Source: Anthoceros angustus (taxonomy: Eukaryota; Streptophyta; Anthocerotopsida; Anthocerotales; Anthocerotaceae). Taken from it: a stretch of DNA of 64,000 nucleotides. A program made the position numbers and the translations under genes. Position 1 is the first letter of the stretch; each line of letters begins with the position of its first letter. This document shows positions 35,851 to 45,889 of this stretch, one piece after another. The DNA lies in contig VJWM01000260.1 in assembly GCA_010909165.1 (NCBI GenBank), positions 1 through 64,000 on the forward strand, given 5' to 3'. The notes below the pieces were generated by a model. That model was not told where the DNA came from. It saw only the letters and a program-made list of their open reading frames with translations, and did no database searches.

Positions 35851-37127
35851 ATGGCGTCGCAGCTGAAACCGCATGTTGTCGCCTTCTTGTCTGCAATTTT
35901 GTTGCTGGGATCCGTGGTTGCTCCAGTTGCTGGAAAATCCATCGCCCACGAGCGGCCAAGGTATCGATGTGAGGCCCGCAGCGAGGCCATAGCCAGCTTG
36001 CAAGCTCCTCCCCCGGGGATAACCGTGGGAATCGAGAACTACGGCTACCACATCGTGACCAACAACGTCTCTGGGCTTTCCCCGTTTCTCACAGGCGGCG
36101 ACCCCATTGTGGATCGCGGCACAATCTTCCTCCCAGAACAGGATGTTGCTCCGGAAGCGTACGCTCCCTACGCCATCGGTACAATGCTGTAATCCATACC
36201 TGACTGGTCAGTGCCCAATGCACGCTATCGCTGCTGTGATTCGCGATTCAACTTCTTTGCTTCTGTGCAATGCTGCAGGGTCGGCTGGCAGGGGACGATA
36301 CAGCGCCGTCTTGAACAAGGCGGACGTGAATTTGGTGGCGCAAGCCATCTTCCAGAGATTGATATTTCGGAGTGGGCTCTGGTCGCCCACGGGAAACGCG
36401 CGGGAGCTGTGGGTGCGGAGCTTGTGGGTTCGCTGCCCGGCCAGTTCACGGCACTGGCATTGTTGGGCTCTACGCTGCCGGACAATGTGGATCTCGCCAA
36501 TTCCAGTGTGGGAGTGTACGTCTACTTCGGCAGCCAGGACACGGTTGTGCCGCCTTCCACGCTCGCCAAGTTCGCATCCCGGCTTCCTGGTAAAGTGCCT
36601 GAATCCAAATCTGGAACTTTCTTCAAATGCTGTCCGAATCATGGACTGCACTGTGATGGCGTAATCCCCTGCAATGGCAGGCAAATGTTCGTGATGAACC
36701 CATCTTGATTTTGCAATTTCTTGACGGTGTACGGTCATGTGCAGGTGATGCCTATGTTGCTACCTCGTTGAACACCACGCACTACGGCTTCGACTACAGC
36801 GATTGCCTAGGCAACACACCCACACCGACAAAACGTGGCCCAGGCAGCAACAAGACGGAGGCAGCCCTGGGCGTGGCAGATCAGATATTTGAGGACTCGC
36901 TGAATGCCGTTTTAAGGTTTCAGCCATGGCCGCCCATCACGCCCCGAGCTGTGTCCTTCGGGAACCAGGCTTTGCTGCTCCCCAACAACATTGGGTCTAA
37001 GCCTTACCCCGCCGGAATCCCCAGGAATCAGGTCACATTCCAGCGCTACCCTGTCCCGGCCGTCGCCCCGGTTCCTCCAGTGAGTCCCTTCTCTCCAGAA
37101 ATCCCGTTTCTGAGTCTCTTCCCGTGA
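35851..37127 (+). CDS. Alpha/beta-hydrolase-like secreted protein, exons 1, 3 and 4 in place
   Basis: Three exons lie in order: 35851-36178 (signal peptide MASQLKPHVVAFLSAILLLG, then DRGTIFLPEQ and EAYAPYAI), 36356-36589 (EIDISEWALVAHGKRAGA, then VYVYFGSQDTVVPP) and 36745-37127 (TSLNTTHYGFDYSDC and a Pro-rich tail, stop TGA). All joints are phase 1. The fold markers are those of dienelactone-hydrolase/chlorophyllase-like enzymes: nucleophile elbow, acid-bearing GSQD and a late His (HYGF). The elbow reads AHGKR instead of G-H-S-x-G, so the nucleophilic Ser is missing and activity is doubtful. The strand and helix expected between exons 1 and 3 are on a segment found at 37197-37328. Without it the product is 314 residues; with it 358. 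Substrate unknown. Confidence 0.65.
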
Positions 37128-37196
37128 GACCGAGTCCTCGTAGTTGAACCTTCTGCTAATGGGCCTTGGGATTGGCATCCGATTCGGCATTTGCAG

Positions 37197-37328
37197 AGAT
37201 CATGGTAGCCGCGCGAGGTTACCTTGTGGTCCTGCTGGAGCAACCTTCCCGCTCCACCACTCAGGCCGACGACCTGACTCAACTACTGTCGGACGCGAAC
37301 AATGTGATGGGCAGCACTGTTTTCAAAG
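37197..37328 (+). other. Displaced hydrolase exon (beta strand before the nucleophile elbow)
   Basis: The segment is bounded by TTTGCAG and GTACGT and reads EIMVAARGYLVVLLEQPSRS ... NNVMGSTVFK, the typical 'ARGYxVVxxEQP' strand plus helix that precedes the nucleophile elbow. It is phase 1-1 (132 bases). Placed between 36178 and 36356 it joins perfectly as YAPYAI-E-IMVAARG and STVFK-E-IDISEW. In the window it instead lies 69 bases after the stop codon of the hydrolase gene. Confidence 0.7.
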
Positions 37329-38828
37329 GTACGTATTCTTTCTGTTCTTCTTCCGCCGTCCTGTGCAAGTGCTGTTCACAGAAACTGCTCTCCGATCCAA
37401 ACGGGTCATTTCCCATGACTTGTTTCTTGGTGCACTGAAATTCAGATGCAAGATATTGCGACACAGAGTTTTCAGCGGATTCGAGAGGCCTACGAGATTT
37501 TCAGTGACCCACAAAAGCGACAAATCTACGATCTTCATGGGTTGGAAGGGTTAACATGCAGTCTAGAGTTGGGCCCGAAGCTCAGATCTGGAGAGCAGAT
37601 CATAGGAGACTTTGACAGGTTAGAGCAGAGGAGGCAGGAGCACAAAATGGCGTCTCATGTGAACCATTCAGGCTCTCTGGTTGTCCATGTCAACGCAGCT
37701 CAATGTTTGAAGTCCTTCACTGGCTCACCTTAGATGATGGGAATGGTAATGTCAACCTCGGTGCAGGCAAAAATCTCTAGTAAGGATACTCTTGTGCTTG
37801 GCGGGAACATGGTTCTCCGGAGAAGTCTGTGCGGAGGTTCAGTCACATTGGTGTTGAAACGTCAACTATCCAACATCTCCTCAATCGAGCTCTTCGGAAT
37901 GGCTGGGCTTCGCTGCCGTGTGTGTTTACAAGCATCCAGGCAGATCACGTCGCATCTCACCAGCTCAATTGCCTGGTACCAATATGTCTCTGCGGGATGG
38001 TTCTCTCAACCTCACAAATGCGTGGACTCGTCATCTGGGATGAGGCACCACGGCCAGAATTCAACTGATGCTGGGTTCAGTTTCAGAGGTCACGATAGGC
38101 TGGCAACATCTAGGGCAGAGGGAGGGGACCGTGGGCGAGATCAAGGTTGCACCAGGCACGATAGGTGTTTCAGGACGCTACACACGCCATTTTTCTTCCA
38201 AGTCCCAGGGACGTGTGGCCGCCAAGGTGAGCACAGCAGGAGTTGAAGTGGAGATGGGAGGAGAGAGGACAGTTTCTGAGCACAGTAGTGCGGCCATGTT
38301 CTGTACGGTAGGTCTGCAAGGCGTGTGGTGGAAAATTCGGTACACCAGGGGTGGTTAGAAATTTGTCTTTCCTATCCTCATCGGCACAACTTTGAGTCCT
38401 TTTTGTGTGTTGGAGCACTATTTATACCACCCTCTATCTACGCCCTGTTGCAGATCTTTCTTCTCAAGCCCTGCCACTTGAAGAGGCAGCGAAGGAAGAC
38501 TCTCCAAAGTCGGAGATCTAGCCTATCTCAGGTGTTGGAAACCAGGGCAACGTCACAAAACTCCCAAATTTTGCTACAGAATGGTGCTCATAGAAAGCAG
38601 CGGAAACAGGCTCAGCAGAACGGACTAGTTATCTTAAGCAGCAATACATGGTAATCTCAAGTACTCAGGCGCAGAGGCTGAAGACATGGAGGGCCAAGAC
38701 AGTGATTTACCTCCACCCACTCTAGACGTCACCATTCCTTTGCAATCTCACAGGTGATGCAAGTGAGCTCAGGTTGCACGAAGGTGTTAAAAAAGCAGGG
38801 CTTTTCGGTTTCTGCTATCCTTGTCCCG

Positions 38829-38854
38829 GCGAGCCTCACCAGCGAGCCTCAACA
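38829..38854 (+). repeat. 13-bp tandem duplication breaking the OWL1-like frame
   Basis: GCGAGCCTCACCA is followed directly by GCGAGCCTCAACA. Removal of one copy would join CYPCPGEP to [11 protein letters not shown] as in the family; with both copies the frame shifts by one. Confidence 0.85.
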
Positions 38855-38987
38855 GCTCCGCGTGACTTACAGTTACAGGGGCAGTGAACACCAGGTTGTA
38901 GTTGGTGACAGAGACGAACTTAAGATTCCTCAAGCAGCACACAGAGTTCCTAACAGGAGTCCGGCTGCTGCAACCCCAGTAGGTTAA

Positions 38988-39577
38988 GAAAGGTAACCAA
39001 GCTAATTCGTAGAAAGGAAAAAAACCAATTGTTGACATGTGAACATGGGCACCTTGGAAACAAAGCCACCTAACCTGATCCTTCACCCGCTCTATAGAAC
39101 TGTCACGGATGATAACCGGGGAATGACCGAATTATGAAAAACTAGAGAAGGAGAGAGAATTTGTGAAATACTGGTGACTTGATGTTGCAGCCTACACATG
39201 CCAGTTCTAAGAGTTCCAGCAATTCAGAGGATTGCTGCGCATGCAAACTGGAGTTTACAATCTCTTCTTCATGGTAGCTCATGGGAGTCCAGAGGCTCTC
39301 ATATTACCAAAAAGCTCGGTCATAGAATGGTCTACATCTCCGAAACACGAGACTACAAGTGCCAATGTAGATGTTCTATTCTAGAGGCCCATAGTGTCTA
39401 AGACGTGCAGTAGCCCTTCGTACAGGAAGTTGCCCCTGGCATGAGGCTTACACGCATCTCTGGTCTGTTATGCATGCTAGGTCACGAGATACAGCTCGCA
39501 TGCTTTTACGGCACAAGGATACGTTTCAAGAGTCGGATGCACTCCTACACAGGGTCTTGATACATAAAGATTGCGAT
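38988..39577. other. Convergent intergenic stretch
   Basis: This lies between the ends of the OWL1-like gene (plus) and the VDAC gene (minus) and should hold both 3' untranslated regions. A 67-codon frame at 39198-39401 has no recognisable feature. Confidence 0.5.
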
Positions 39578-40920
39578 CTAAATGGCTCCCACCAGTGACA
39601 AACTCAGCCCAATCTTGGGCTTGGCAGTTGTCAAAGCCTTGGTATCGATCTCAGCATACATGCCAACAGACGCAAGCGGGTTTGGCTCGTACTGTAGCAG
39701 GGCTCCGAGTATCCCATAGTTGTCGATACGACCCTTCACTGTGCTTCTAGGATCAAGCCTGTAGGAACCAGCCAAGGTCGCCTTGGTCACGTTTTTCTCC
39801 AGCTTGTGGTTCAAATGCAAGCCCAGTGTTGTGGTAGGACTCAAGGCTTGCATCCCGTATGCATCTACCGACTTCTCCGACTGAGGATCAAATAACAAAA
39901 GAGCTGATCTTTCCGGAGTAGTGTAACCAAGCCCTGCAAACAACACCGAAGTAGAGCATTGAGGGTGGACCTTTGGTATGGTGCACTTTCATGCAATTCC
40001 CAGTCTGCGAGGGACTGACCATCAGTGAAGCTCGGAGAGAAGAAACGACGAGTACAATGAAACCTACCGGCAGTGAGGCTTGTGACGGCTCTGGTATCAG
40101 TGTTGTAGACAAAGGAGCTTCCAAGTGACAATTTGTCGGATCCTACATTTGTAGAGAACTCCACCGCTGGCTTGGCTTTAAAACCCGAAACGGTAGACGA
40201 CACAGCGGCATAATCATGCTGATATTGCACCTGCCCCTTCCCGTAGTTGACAGCATCTGGCACGGTGGTAGTCAAGTTCACCTTTAGCCCAGGAACCAGG
40301 TCTTCGTATATTGTCGCGACGGAGATCTGCGTGCATGTGACGCCGAGAAAAGGTCTTAGTTGGCCATCGGCATCCACATTACGCTACCACGGCAATTGAT
40401 CATCAAGCTTGAAGGATGTGCGAATGGAGAACTAGAGAGCGCGCCAGATAACTTTACAACAAAAAGCGCGGGCAGAAAACAAGGTCCCGACCTGATTGGT
40501 AGTACCCGTTGTGATCTCAGTGGTGACGCCTGCCCTCTTAAAGGAGCCGATCACCAAGCCCATCACCAATCCATCCGCCATGGTGGCTGTGGTGGACAAC
40601 ATGGTGTTACCAGGCGCCAGGCAGGAAACCATAAGCGTATGGCTTGGTGCGAAGCCTTTTGTGAACAAATCCTTGACGGGCTTGCCGAGCTCATTGAAGA
40701 AGGCAGGCTTCCCTACAGTCTTCGGTGGAGGAGGTGGCGGCGTATTGGACTCGGGAGCTTTGGAATGATGGTCAATCCCGACTCCCCTTGCCCCTGAGCC
40801 CCCGGAATTGGAGCTGCTCTGCGGCTGGAAGCTGGAACCTGAGCTTCTCCTGTATCCCTTGTCATCGCTGGAGAGGAAATCCTCGTCCAATGCCCCTGAT
40901 TTCTGACTCGCCCTTGCCAT
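39578..40920 (-). CDS. VDAC-type outer-membrane porin with N-terminal extension
   Basis: Three exons join cleanly: 40920-40492 (143 codons, phase 0), 40326-40068 (phase 1) and 39933-39578 (stop TAG), giving 347 residues. VDAC marks are FFNELGKPVKDLFTKGF (the N-terminal helix), EDLVPGLKVNLTTTVPD, GKGQVQYQHDYAAVSSTV, SYRLDPRSTVKGRIDNYG and the closing beta signal PKIGLSLSLVGAI. VDAC forms a 19-strand barrel that passes ATP and metabolites through the mitochondrial outer membrane. The usual length is about 276 residues; here about 70 extra residues precede the helix, rich in Ser, Gly and Pro with a run of six Pro. Whether the extension is translated depends on the start; the next in-frame Met (MVSC) lies beyond the helix, so the upstream Met is favoured. 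The gene is intact, unlike its neighbour. Confidence 0.9.
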
Positions 40921-41892
40921 CGCCTTGAAGCAGGCTGTCCAGTAACCAAATCGTTGCCTGTAGCAGAAGGAATTGATCTTACAAAGCGCAAGCAGCTGGA
41001 CGAGCCTCTCCCCATGAGACGTGGACACGAGCATGCTGTGTCGCCACGTGTGCCACTTTGAGTGCCACGTTTTTGGCTCATTTTCATCCCGTTTTCGAAG
41101 CCCCTTGTTTTCTCCTCTTGCACAAGCACAAGCATTCAGGCTACGCTCCACTTTGACAAAAAAAAATCAGTCTACGCTCCTGTCGACGGAATGAACCAAA
41201 TATCAACAGATTCGACCCTGCCCAAAAGTTCATTTCATTCTCATAATGAGAACGTGGAGGCTTTGTATGAAAAAAGAGATGGGAAATCCTATCTACCCGA
41301 TACGAAGTGGAACAAACCTCTAGAGGGCACCAGGCCAAGGGGGTTAGCTCTTGCGACCCTGCATTGCATTTGTACAAAGTAAGAGCCTTTCCACGTGTGT
41401 GAACCCTGTAGGTGTCAGAAAGTGCTAACTCTTTGTAGCCCCTTCTCTGCAGCTTTGCAAGCCAGATAGGAAGCATGAACGCACGGGACAATATCTAGGT
41501 CCCAAGTAGAGGAACACTCGAATATCGATTGTTGTGCTGCATTGGAGAATGAGGATGGGGCCTTCAAGATGATAAGCTTCCTTCAAAGCCAACTAGTCTT
41601 TCCATATCGCTCTGAACAATATAGAGCACGTGATAACATCGAGGATGGGCAGGTTGTCAAGGACGAAACTGGGACGTTGCACTCCCGACTTCGAATAGGA
41701 AGCTCTACTCAACTTATCCAGCAGAAACGGCTTCTAGGCCTACGCAGGGCTCCGAAGATAAAGCTTTAGAAACCCACAATCCGTGAAGAGCTCTGGCCTT
41801 CAGCCTCGAATTGACCAGTCCCACTCCTCCTTGATGCACAGGCTAAATGATTTGCCTCTAGGCAATATTTTTGCAATTGGCGGAGGCATCTG
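40921..41892. other. Stretch between VDAC and the first Gypsy element
   Basis: This holds the VDAC upstream region. I see no other gene. A 75-codon plus frame at 41542-41769 has no recognisable feature. The border of the Gypsy element is not sharply defined. Confidence 0.45.
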
Positions 41893-42323
41893 TCATGGCA
41901 AGTCGGGTGCTGATACATACGATGTCTGTAAGTACATGCGGATGATTGTGAGCGTATGCTCATATGCATGGGCATAGGGGTGATGGGCATGCACAGACCC
42001 ACACCCGCCATGAACGGGCATAACAGCAGCCAAGTTTGAGGAGCCGGGCTGTGATCACGGCGGGATTATGGTTTCCGCCGAGATCACTGATGGCGTCATG
42101 CGCCCCAAACAAGTTGCCCGTGACTGGCGGTGTACGGCGCCGAGCGAAAGGGGATAAAAGGGGCAGCAATCCGCGAGAAGAGATTGCGATGTTTGTTCAG
42201 AAGGACAGCTGGTTCCCATGTGGGCGGTGAATGTAGGGCTTTGGGAGTGAGAAGGGATAGCGGTGAGGATGTTTGGAAGGCGATCGCGGATGTATGCTGT
42301 GAGTCTCGTCGAATGAGTTTTGC
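41893..42323 (+). repeat. Type A terminal block, copy 1 (LTR-like)
   Basis: About 430 bases from CATGGCAAGTCGGG through GTAAGTACATGCGGATGATTG and GATCACGGCGGGATTAT to GTCTCGTCGAATGAGTTTTGC. Matching copies lie at 61402-61826 and 63025-63424. Position at the left of a gag-pol region argues for an LTR. The start GTAAGT also looks like a splice donor, so an intron origin is possible. The copies lack clear TG...CA ends. Confidence 0.5.
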
Positions 42324-42699
42324 ACATCAGCAATCCCTCTCTTTTCTGGAGCTCCACATTGCAAGCGCCAATGTCGTGAGGCGCGGGCTGCACAAGCACC
42401 TGCCAAAGGGGCCACGGATGCGGACAAGATAAGTAAATGGTGGACCGTGAGGAGAATACCGTGGACTTTTCCTTGCTGTTTTATGCTGATCATTCCATCA
42501 TTTGAGTTGGCGTTTGGCGAACTAGAGCCTGCCTACCTATGGCGAAGATTGTGGGAGGAGGTGATTGATAAGTTGGCCTGGCTAGCGGATTGGACCAGTG
42601 AAGGGACCAATACTGACTTTGACACAATGCCGTACATAGTGTCACGCAGGGGGCCGGATTGATGCGGTGATGGTGCTCTTTTCTGGAATGACGAGTACT

Positions 42700-43760
42700 C
42701 GGTCGAGGCTCGTAGCCCGTCATCCAACACTCTCCGGCAGGGAGGCGGTGGACAATTTGAGTGGAACGAGTCCTATTCGCACCATAGCATTCAGAAAGCG
42801 GTGGTGAGGTCGAATGGAGTATGAACCGGCACCAAGCAAGAATGACGTGTTCACGGTCGGCAGCGGCATGTCGCTTCTTTTTGAAGAAAAATTCGGATGG
42901 GCCATTGATGAGATGGTGCTCAAGTACAAGTCGAGTTCACCGGAGATGGCTTTGAGGAAGATGAGCACGTTCTGGCGGAGAAGCCCTTACATGTTATCGT
43001 GATTGCAAGGATCAAATTTTGCAAGATGCGATCCTTGGCGGACAGACGAGCAAAAGGACTTTGAAAGGAGACGAAGAGGGAACATCGTCGATTACAACCA
43101 GCTGCCATCACATTTCTAGTGGATGAAATGTTGGAGTTTCTTGGAGATGTTCCTGTCCTCTATCGAAAAGATCCGAGGCTCTAGATTCACCATCAAGCCC
43201 AATGAGCCTCTTAGATCAGCATATTTGAGGCTAAGACAGCTGGTGAAAGACACACGAGTGAAGACCATGCGGGAGGCCGCACAGATTTACATAGCCGCTC
43301 TTCCAGGGAGATAGAGAAGGGTAATTGCCAACTTCCTACACATGCTACATGGCGCAGACTATGAGCTGGAGTAGGCTTATGAAATGGCGGAGAGAGTCAT
43401 GAGAGGAGATGCTGTGACCAGGTCGTATTGGGAGGAACACAACCTCGTCAAAGGCGGCGGCATGTCACGCGCAGAGCACAAGGAGGAGTTCCCATCGACG
43501 GACTGGAGCGTTGTGAGAACACTACGCGCCAAGGCGCTCGGCCAATAGTGCAATCGGCCAAAGCGGCCGTCAAATGCTGCGATGCGAGAGTTCTCCTAAA
43601 GCCTTTGAATGTGAGTTTCGTCGGTGGGGCTAAGGAAAGGAGGTGTGTAGGACTGCGCCAAGGCAGACTCTGGAGGCGGCATGTTGGCAAGCTCACCCGA
43701 GTTCAGCCCAAGGGGTTGGAGAGAGTGGGCGACAAAATGAAGCCAACCACAGGTTACACA
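42700..43760 (+). pseudogene. Gypsy element 1 Gag
   Basis: Pieces in several frames: EYEPAPSKNDVFTVGSGMS, then GWAIDEMVLKYKSSSPEMAL, then FLEMFLSSIEKIRG, then NEPLRSAYLRLRQLVKD, TMREAAQIYIAALPGR and, after a shift, a word like HMLHGADYELE. This is the helix-rich capsid layout of Gypsy gags, and the same words recur in element 2 (50860-51760). No clean zinc knuckle is seen here. Confidence 0.65.
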
Positions 43761-44229
43761 GGCGCTTCTAAGTGAGGTACATCGGTTGCGGGAGCAATTG
43801 GCGATGAGTGTAAGCATCAAGGCCAGCGCGCCACAGGAAAATCTGACTCGGACCAAGAAGTGTATGCGCTAATGAGTAGGGGTGACCCAAGGTGGTCGAC
43901 ATGGGGAAAATCAAACAAAAGGATTGGGACAAGAGCCAACCCAAGATGCCGGATCCTTCCGGCGGATGGAGGATCCACAGCACATGAACTCCATGAAGGA
44001 AGCCGCCCAACATGGAGCTCTTCTTGGAAGGCAATGGATGTGCCCATGGTCGACTGCGCGACACAGGAGTGAAGCGACCATTCGAGGCGATGCGAGCATG
44101 GATGAAAGGTGCCCACGGAAGGCCGGCGATGTCAGCTTCACCCACCTATCGGGAACATGAAACCAGGCTCGGGGAAAGGGGAGTCGCCATGGTGGACAAT
44201 CGGCCGAGAAGTCACGTGAATGGTTTTGC

Positions 44230-44580
44230 CCGGAATGCATCTTGGTAGAACCTGTGGCGGATCGGTGCTACTTGGGATCCGTGTCGAAGGCACTTCAGCT
44301 CTATGGACAGTTGGCCATGTGAATGCGCATCACGTCCATGGGTACGGGAGCAAGTAATGGGGATCACGAGGGATCCGGTTCGCATAGAGCTCAAGCCGGT
44401 ACCAAGGATGCGGTTCTTGAAGTTCATTGCTTGGTGTCCAATGCAAGGAACTATGATGTCTTGCTTGGCGGCGCCACATGGACCAGCAATGGGAGTAGAT
44501 CCACGCACTCGGTGGCATTCTACAGACCGCGATGGCGAGACGGGGACTTCTCACACATGGCCGAATCCGCTTAGTATGAG
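44230..44580 (+). pseudogene. Gypsy element 1 protease-like segment
   Basis: The segment holds VLEVHCLVSNARNYDVLLGG and HSVAFYRPRWRDGDFSH, words shared with element 2 near 53400-53540. NYDVLLG resembles the hydrophobic-hydrophobic-Gly end of retropepsins. The catalytic Asp-Thr/Ser-Gly is not clean: the place expected reads ILVEPV here and VLVDTV in element 2. The assignment rests mainly on position between gag and pol. Confidence 0.5.
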
Positions 44581-44841
44581 GAGAACTGGGGAGAACACAG
44601 GCAGCACATTGGCGGTGACGCGTGTGGGCGGGAAGTGTTCACATGAGGTGTGGGAAGAAAGCAGAACTAACAAGGGAGGAAATTCCGGACGAAGAGGCGG
44701 ATGCTTGCTATGTCGGGAACAAGGCAATTGGCCTTGGCGGCAGGAACATCTCCGGCGGAGAGTGGTTGAGTGTCCCTTAACCCGAGTGCCAGAAAAGCAC
44801 CTAGCTAGTTTTGAATCCGGGCTGGGTCAACAACAAGGTGA

Positions 44842-45790
44842 TTGGTGGAAGGTGGGAGGCAGGGCATTCATCTCATGGAACTTTGCTCCGGGATCAGCAG
44901 CGGGTTGGAGGCGGTGTTGAGAAGCGGCATTCGGATAAAGAAATACACATGTGTCGAACTGGATGAAAGGGCGCGTGCGGTGGCCAGGACTAGAATCATG
45001 CGGATGCAAAGGGAACACGCCGCGATGATTAGTAGAGAAGCGATCAAGGGATGCCAAAGCCGGTTGCCTGCAGACATCTTGTTAGTGGGAAAGCGTCAAA
45101 TTGATGCCCTCGGATGCAAGGTGGATATGTTAGTTGCAGGATGGGAATGCAGGAACTTTTCCAGAGCTGGCCGTGGCTCAGGCAATGGCATGGAACTAGC
45201 ATCGGAAGTCATCCGGATTCTGAGGGAAGTGCAAGCGACCAACCCTTCCTGTTGGTACCTACTCGAAAACGTGTGTGGTGCGTTCGATGAGCGTGAGGTC
45301 CGGAAACAATCTGGGCAACTCGGTGGTTGGAGAAGAATTCATTGTGGACGCCGTGCAGACCGGTTCATATGCACATCGAGTGCGAAGCTTCTGGACCAAT
45401 GTTGGCAGTGTGACATCCCTGAGGCATCACCGTGATTGGCGGTGCCGCGTCGCTATGTAAAGGACATTACGGGTCGGGCCAGCCACAAGCGATGCAAGGG
45501 AGATAAAGTACCCCATTATCCAGTGAACGAGGTGGGAAAGCCAAGAAGGGCATGGCCCACACTCGTCAAGACCGTGCAATCTTATGCGTTTAGGAAAGGG
45601 GAGAAGGCATGGTCTTTGGACACAAGGAAATGAAGTAGAGCCAAGCGATAACGGAGGAACATGCCATGGGATTTGGTGCAGGTGGCACTTGCACGCCTGG
45701 TGTGTTGGAATCGGCCTGATGCAGGTTGATCGGGCAAGCTTTTGACGTGACCTGCATGCAATGGTTGATCACTGCAGGCTTGGCGATACA
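44842..45790 (+). CDS. Retroelement-encoded DNA cytosine-C5 methyltransferase domain (copy 1)
   Basis: The frame from 44842 shows the AdoMet-binding motif I (MELCSGISSGLEAVLRSGI), the acidic motif II at strand 2 (YTCVELDE), a long insert ending GCQSRLPADILLVGK, motif IV as DMLVAGWECRNFSRAG with the likely catalytic Cys at 45148-45150, and motif VI as CWYLLENVCGAF (about 45255-45280). A one-base shift near 45280 moves the rest to another frame: EEFIVDAVQTGSYAHRVRSF and WTN, the motif VIII region. Near 45660-45780 MGFGAGGTCTPGVLES and LIGQAFDVTCMQWLI match motifs IX-X. The layout suggests the DNMT3/DRM-like class. The enzyme would transfer methyl from AdoMet to cytosine C5 in DNA. Pro before Cys in motif IV is replaced by Glu. 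It sits between protease and RT. Confidence 0.85.
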
Positions 45791-45889
45791 GATAGCCATG
45801 AGCCGTGAGAATGGGGACGGGCGTTTGGCGATCTGTGAAGGTGAACTTACATCTACATCGGAGAAACAAGAACGTGCCGCCAACACAGC

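Larger units (their letters stand above)
35046..37445 (+). other. 2.4-kb intron splitting the J domain
   Basis: The donor GTAGGC at 35046 and acceptor TTCAG at 37441-37445 join codons for TVQ and MQDIA in phase 0, restoring the normal spacing between HPD and the fourth J-domain helix. All other introns seen in this window are 80-200 bases. This one holds an open 171-base exon-like segment, a mosaic-end-like 14-mer and a complete hydrolase-like gene in the same direction. Confidence 0.75.
34893..38987 (+). pseudogene. OWL1/DNAJC11-type J-domain protein with DUF3395, disrupted
   Basis: Exon 1 (34893-35045, 51 codons) encodes the first half of a J domain: [20 protein letters not shown] and the HPD triad. 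It ends in phase 0 at GTAGGC. Exon 2 starts at 37446 after TTCAG and continues it without a gap: FQRIREAYEIFSDPQKRQIY. Downstream are the DNAJC11-type beta-rich region (GRYTRHFSSKSQGR, GLQGVWWKIRYTRGG), a hydrophobic helix with LLQIFLLKPCHLKRQ, and the DUF3395 end ([21 protein letters not shown], then DELKIPQAAHR). Family members bind Hsp70; the plant one, OWL1, acts in very-low-fluence phytochrome responses. The frame is broken by TAG at 37731, a shift near 37975, TGA at 38041, TAG at 38356, a shift near 38400 and a 13-base duplication at 38829-38854. Pseudogene is my preferred reading; sequencing error is the alternative for all but the duplication. Confidence 0.85.

Noticed and set aside
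37731-38358. TAG read as glutamine (altered nuclear code, as in some ulvophyte algae)
   Set aside because: The VDAC gene uses TAG as its natural stop, a TGA and frameshifts also occur in the same gene, and other genes here need no reassignment.
44842-45435. Host methyltransferase gene into which Gypsy sequence inserted
   Set aside because: A second diverged copy lies at the same place between protease-like and RT sequence in the neighbouring element, so it travels with the element.
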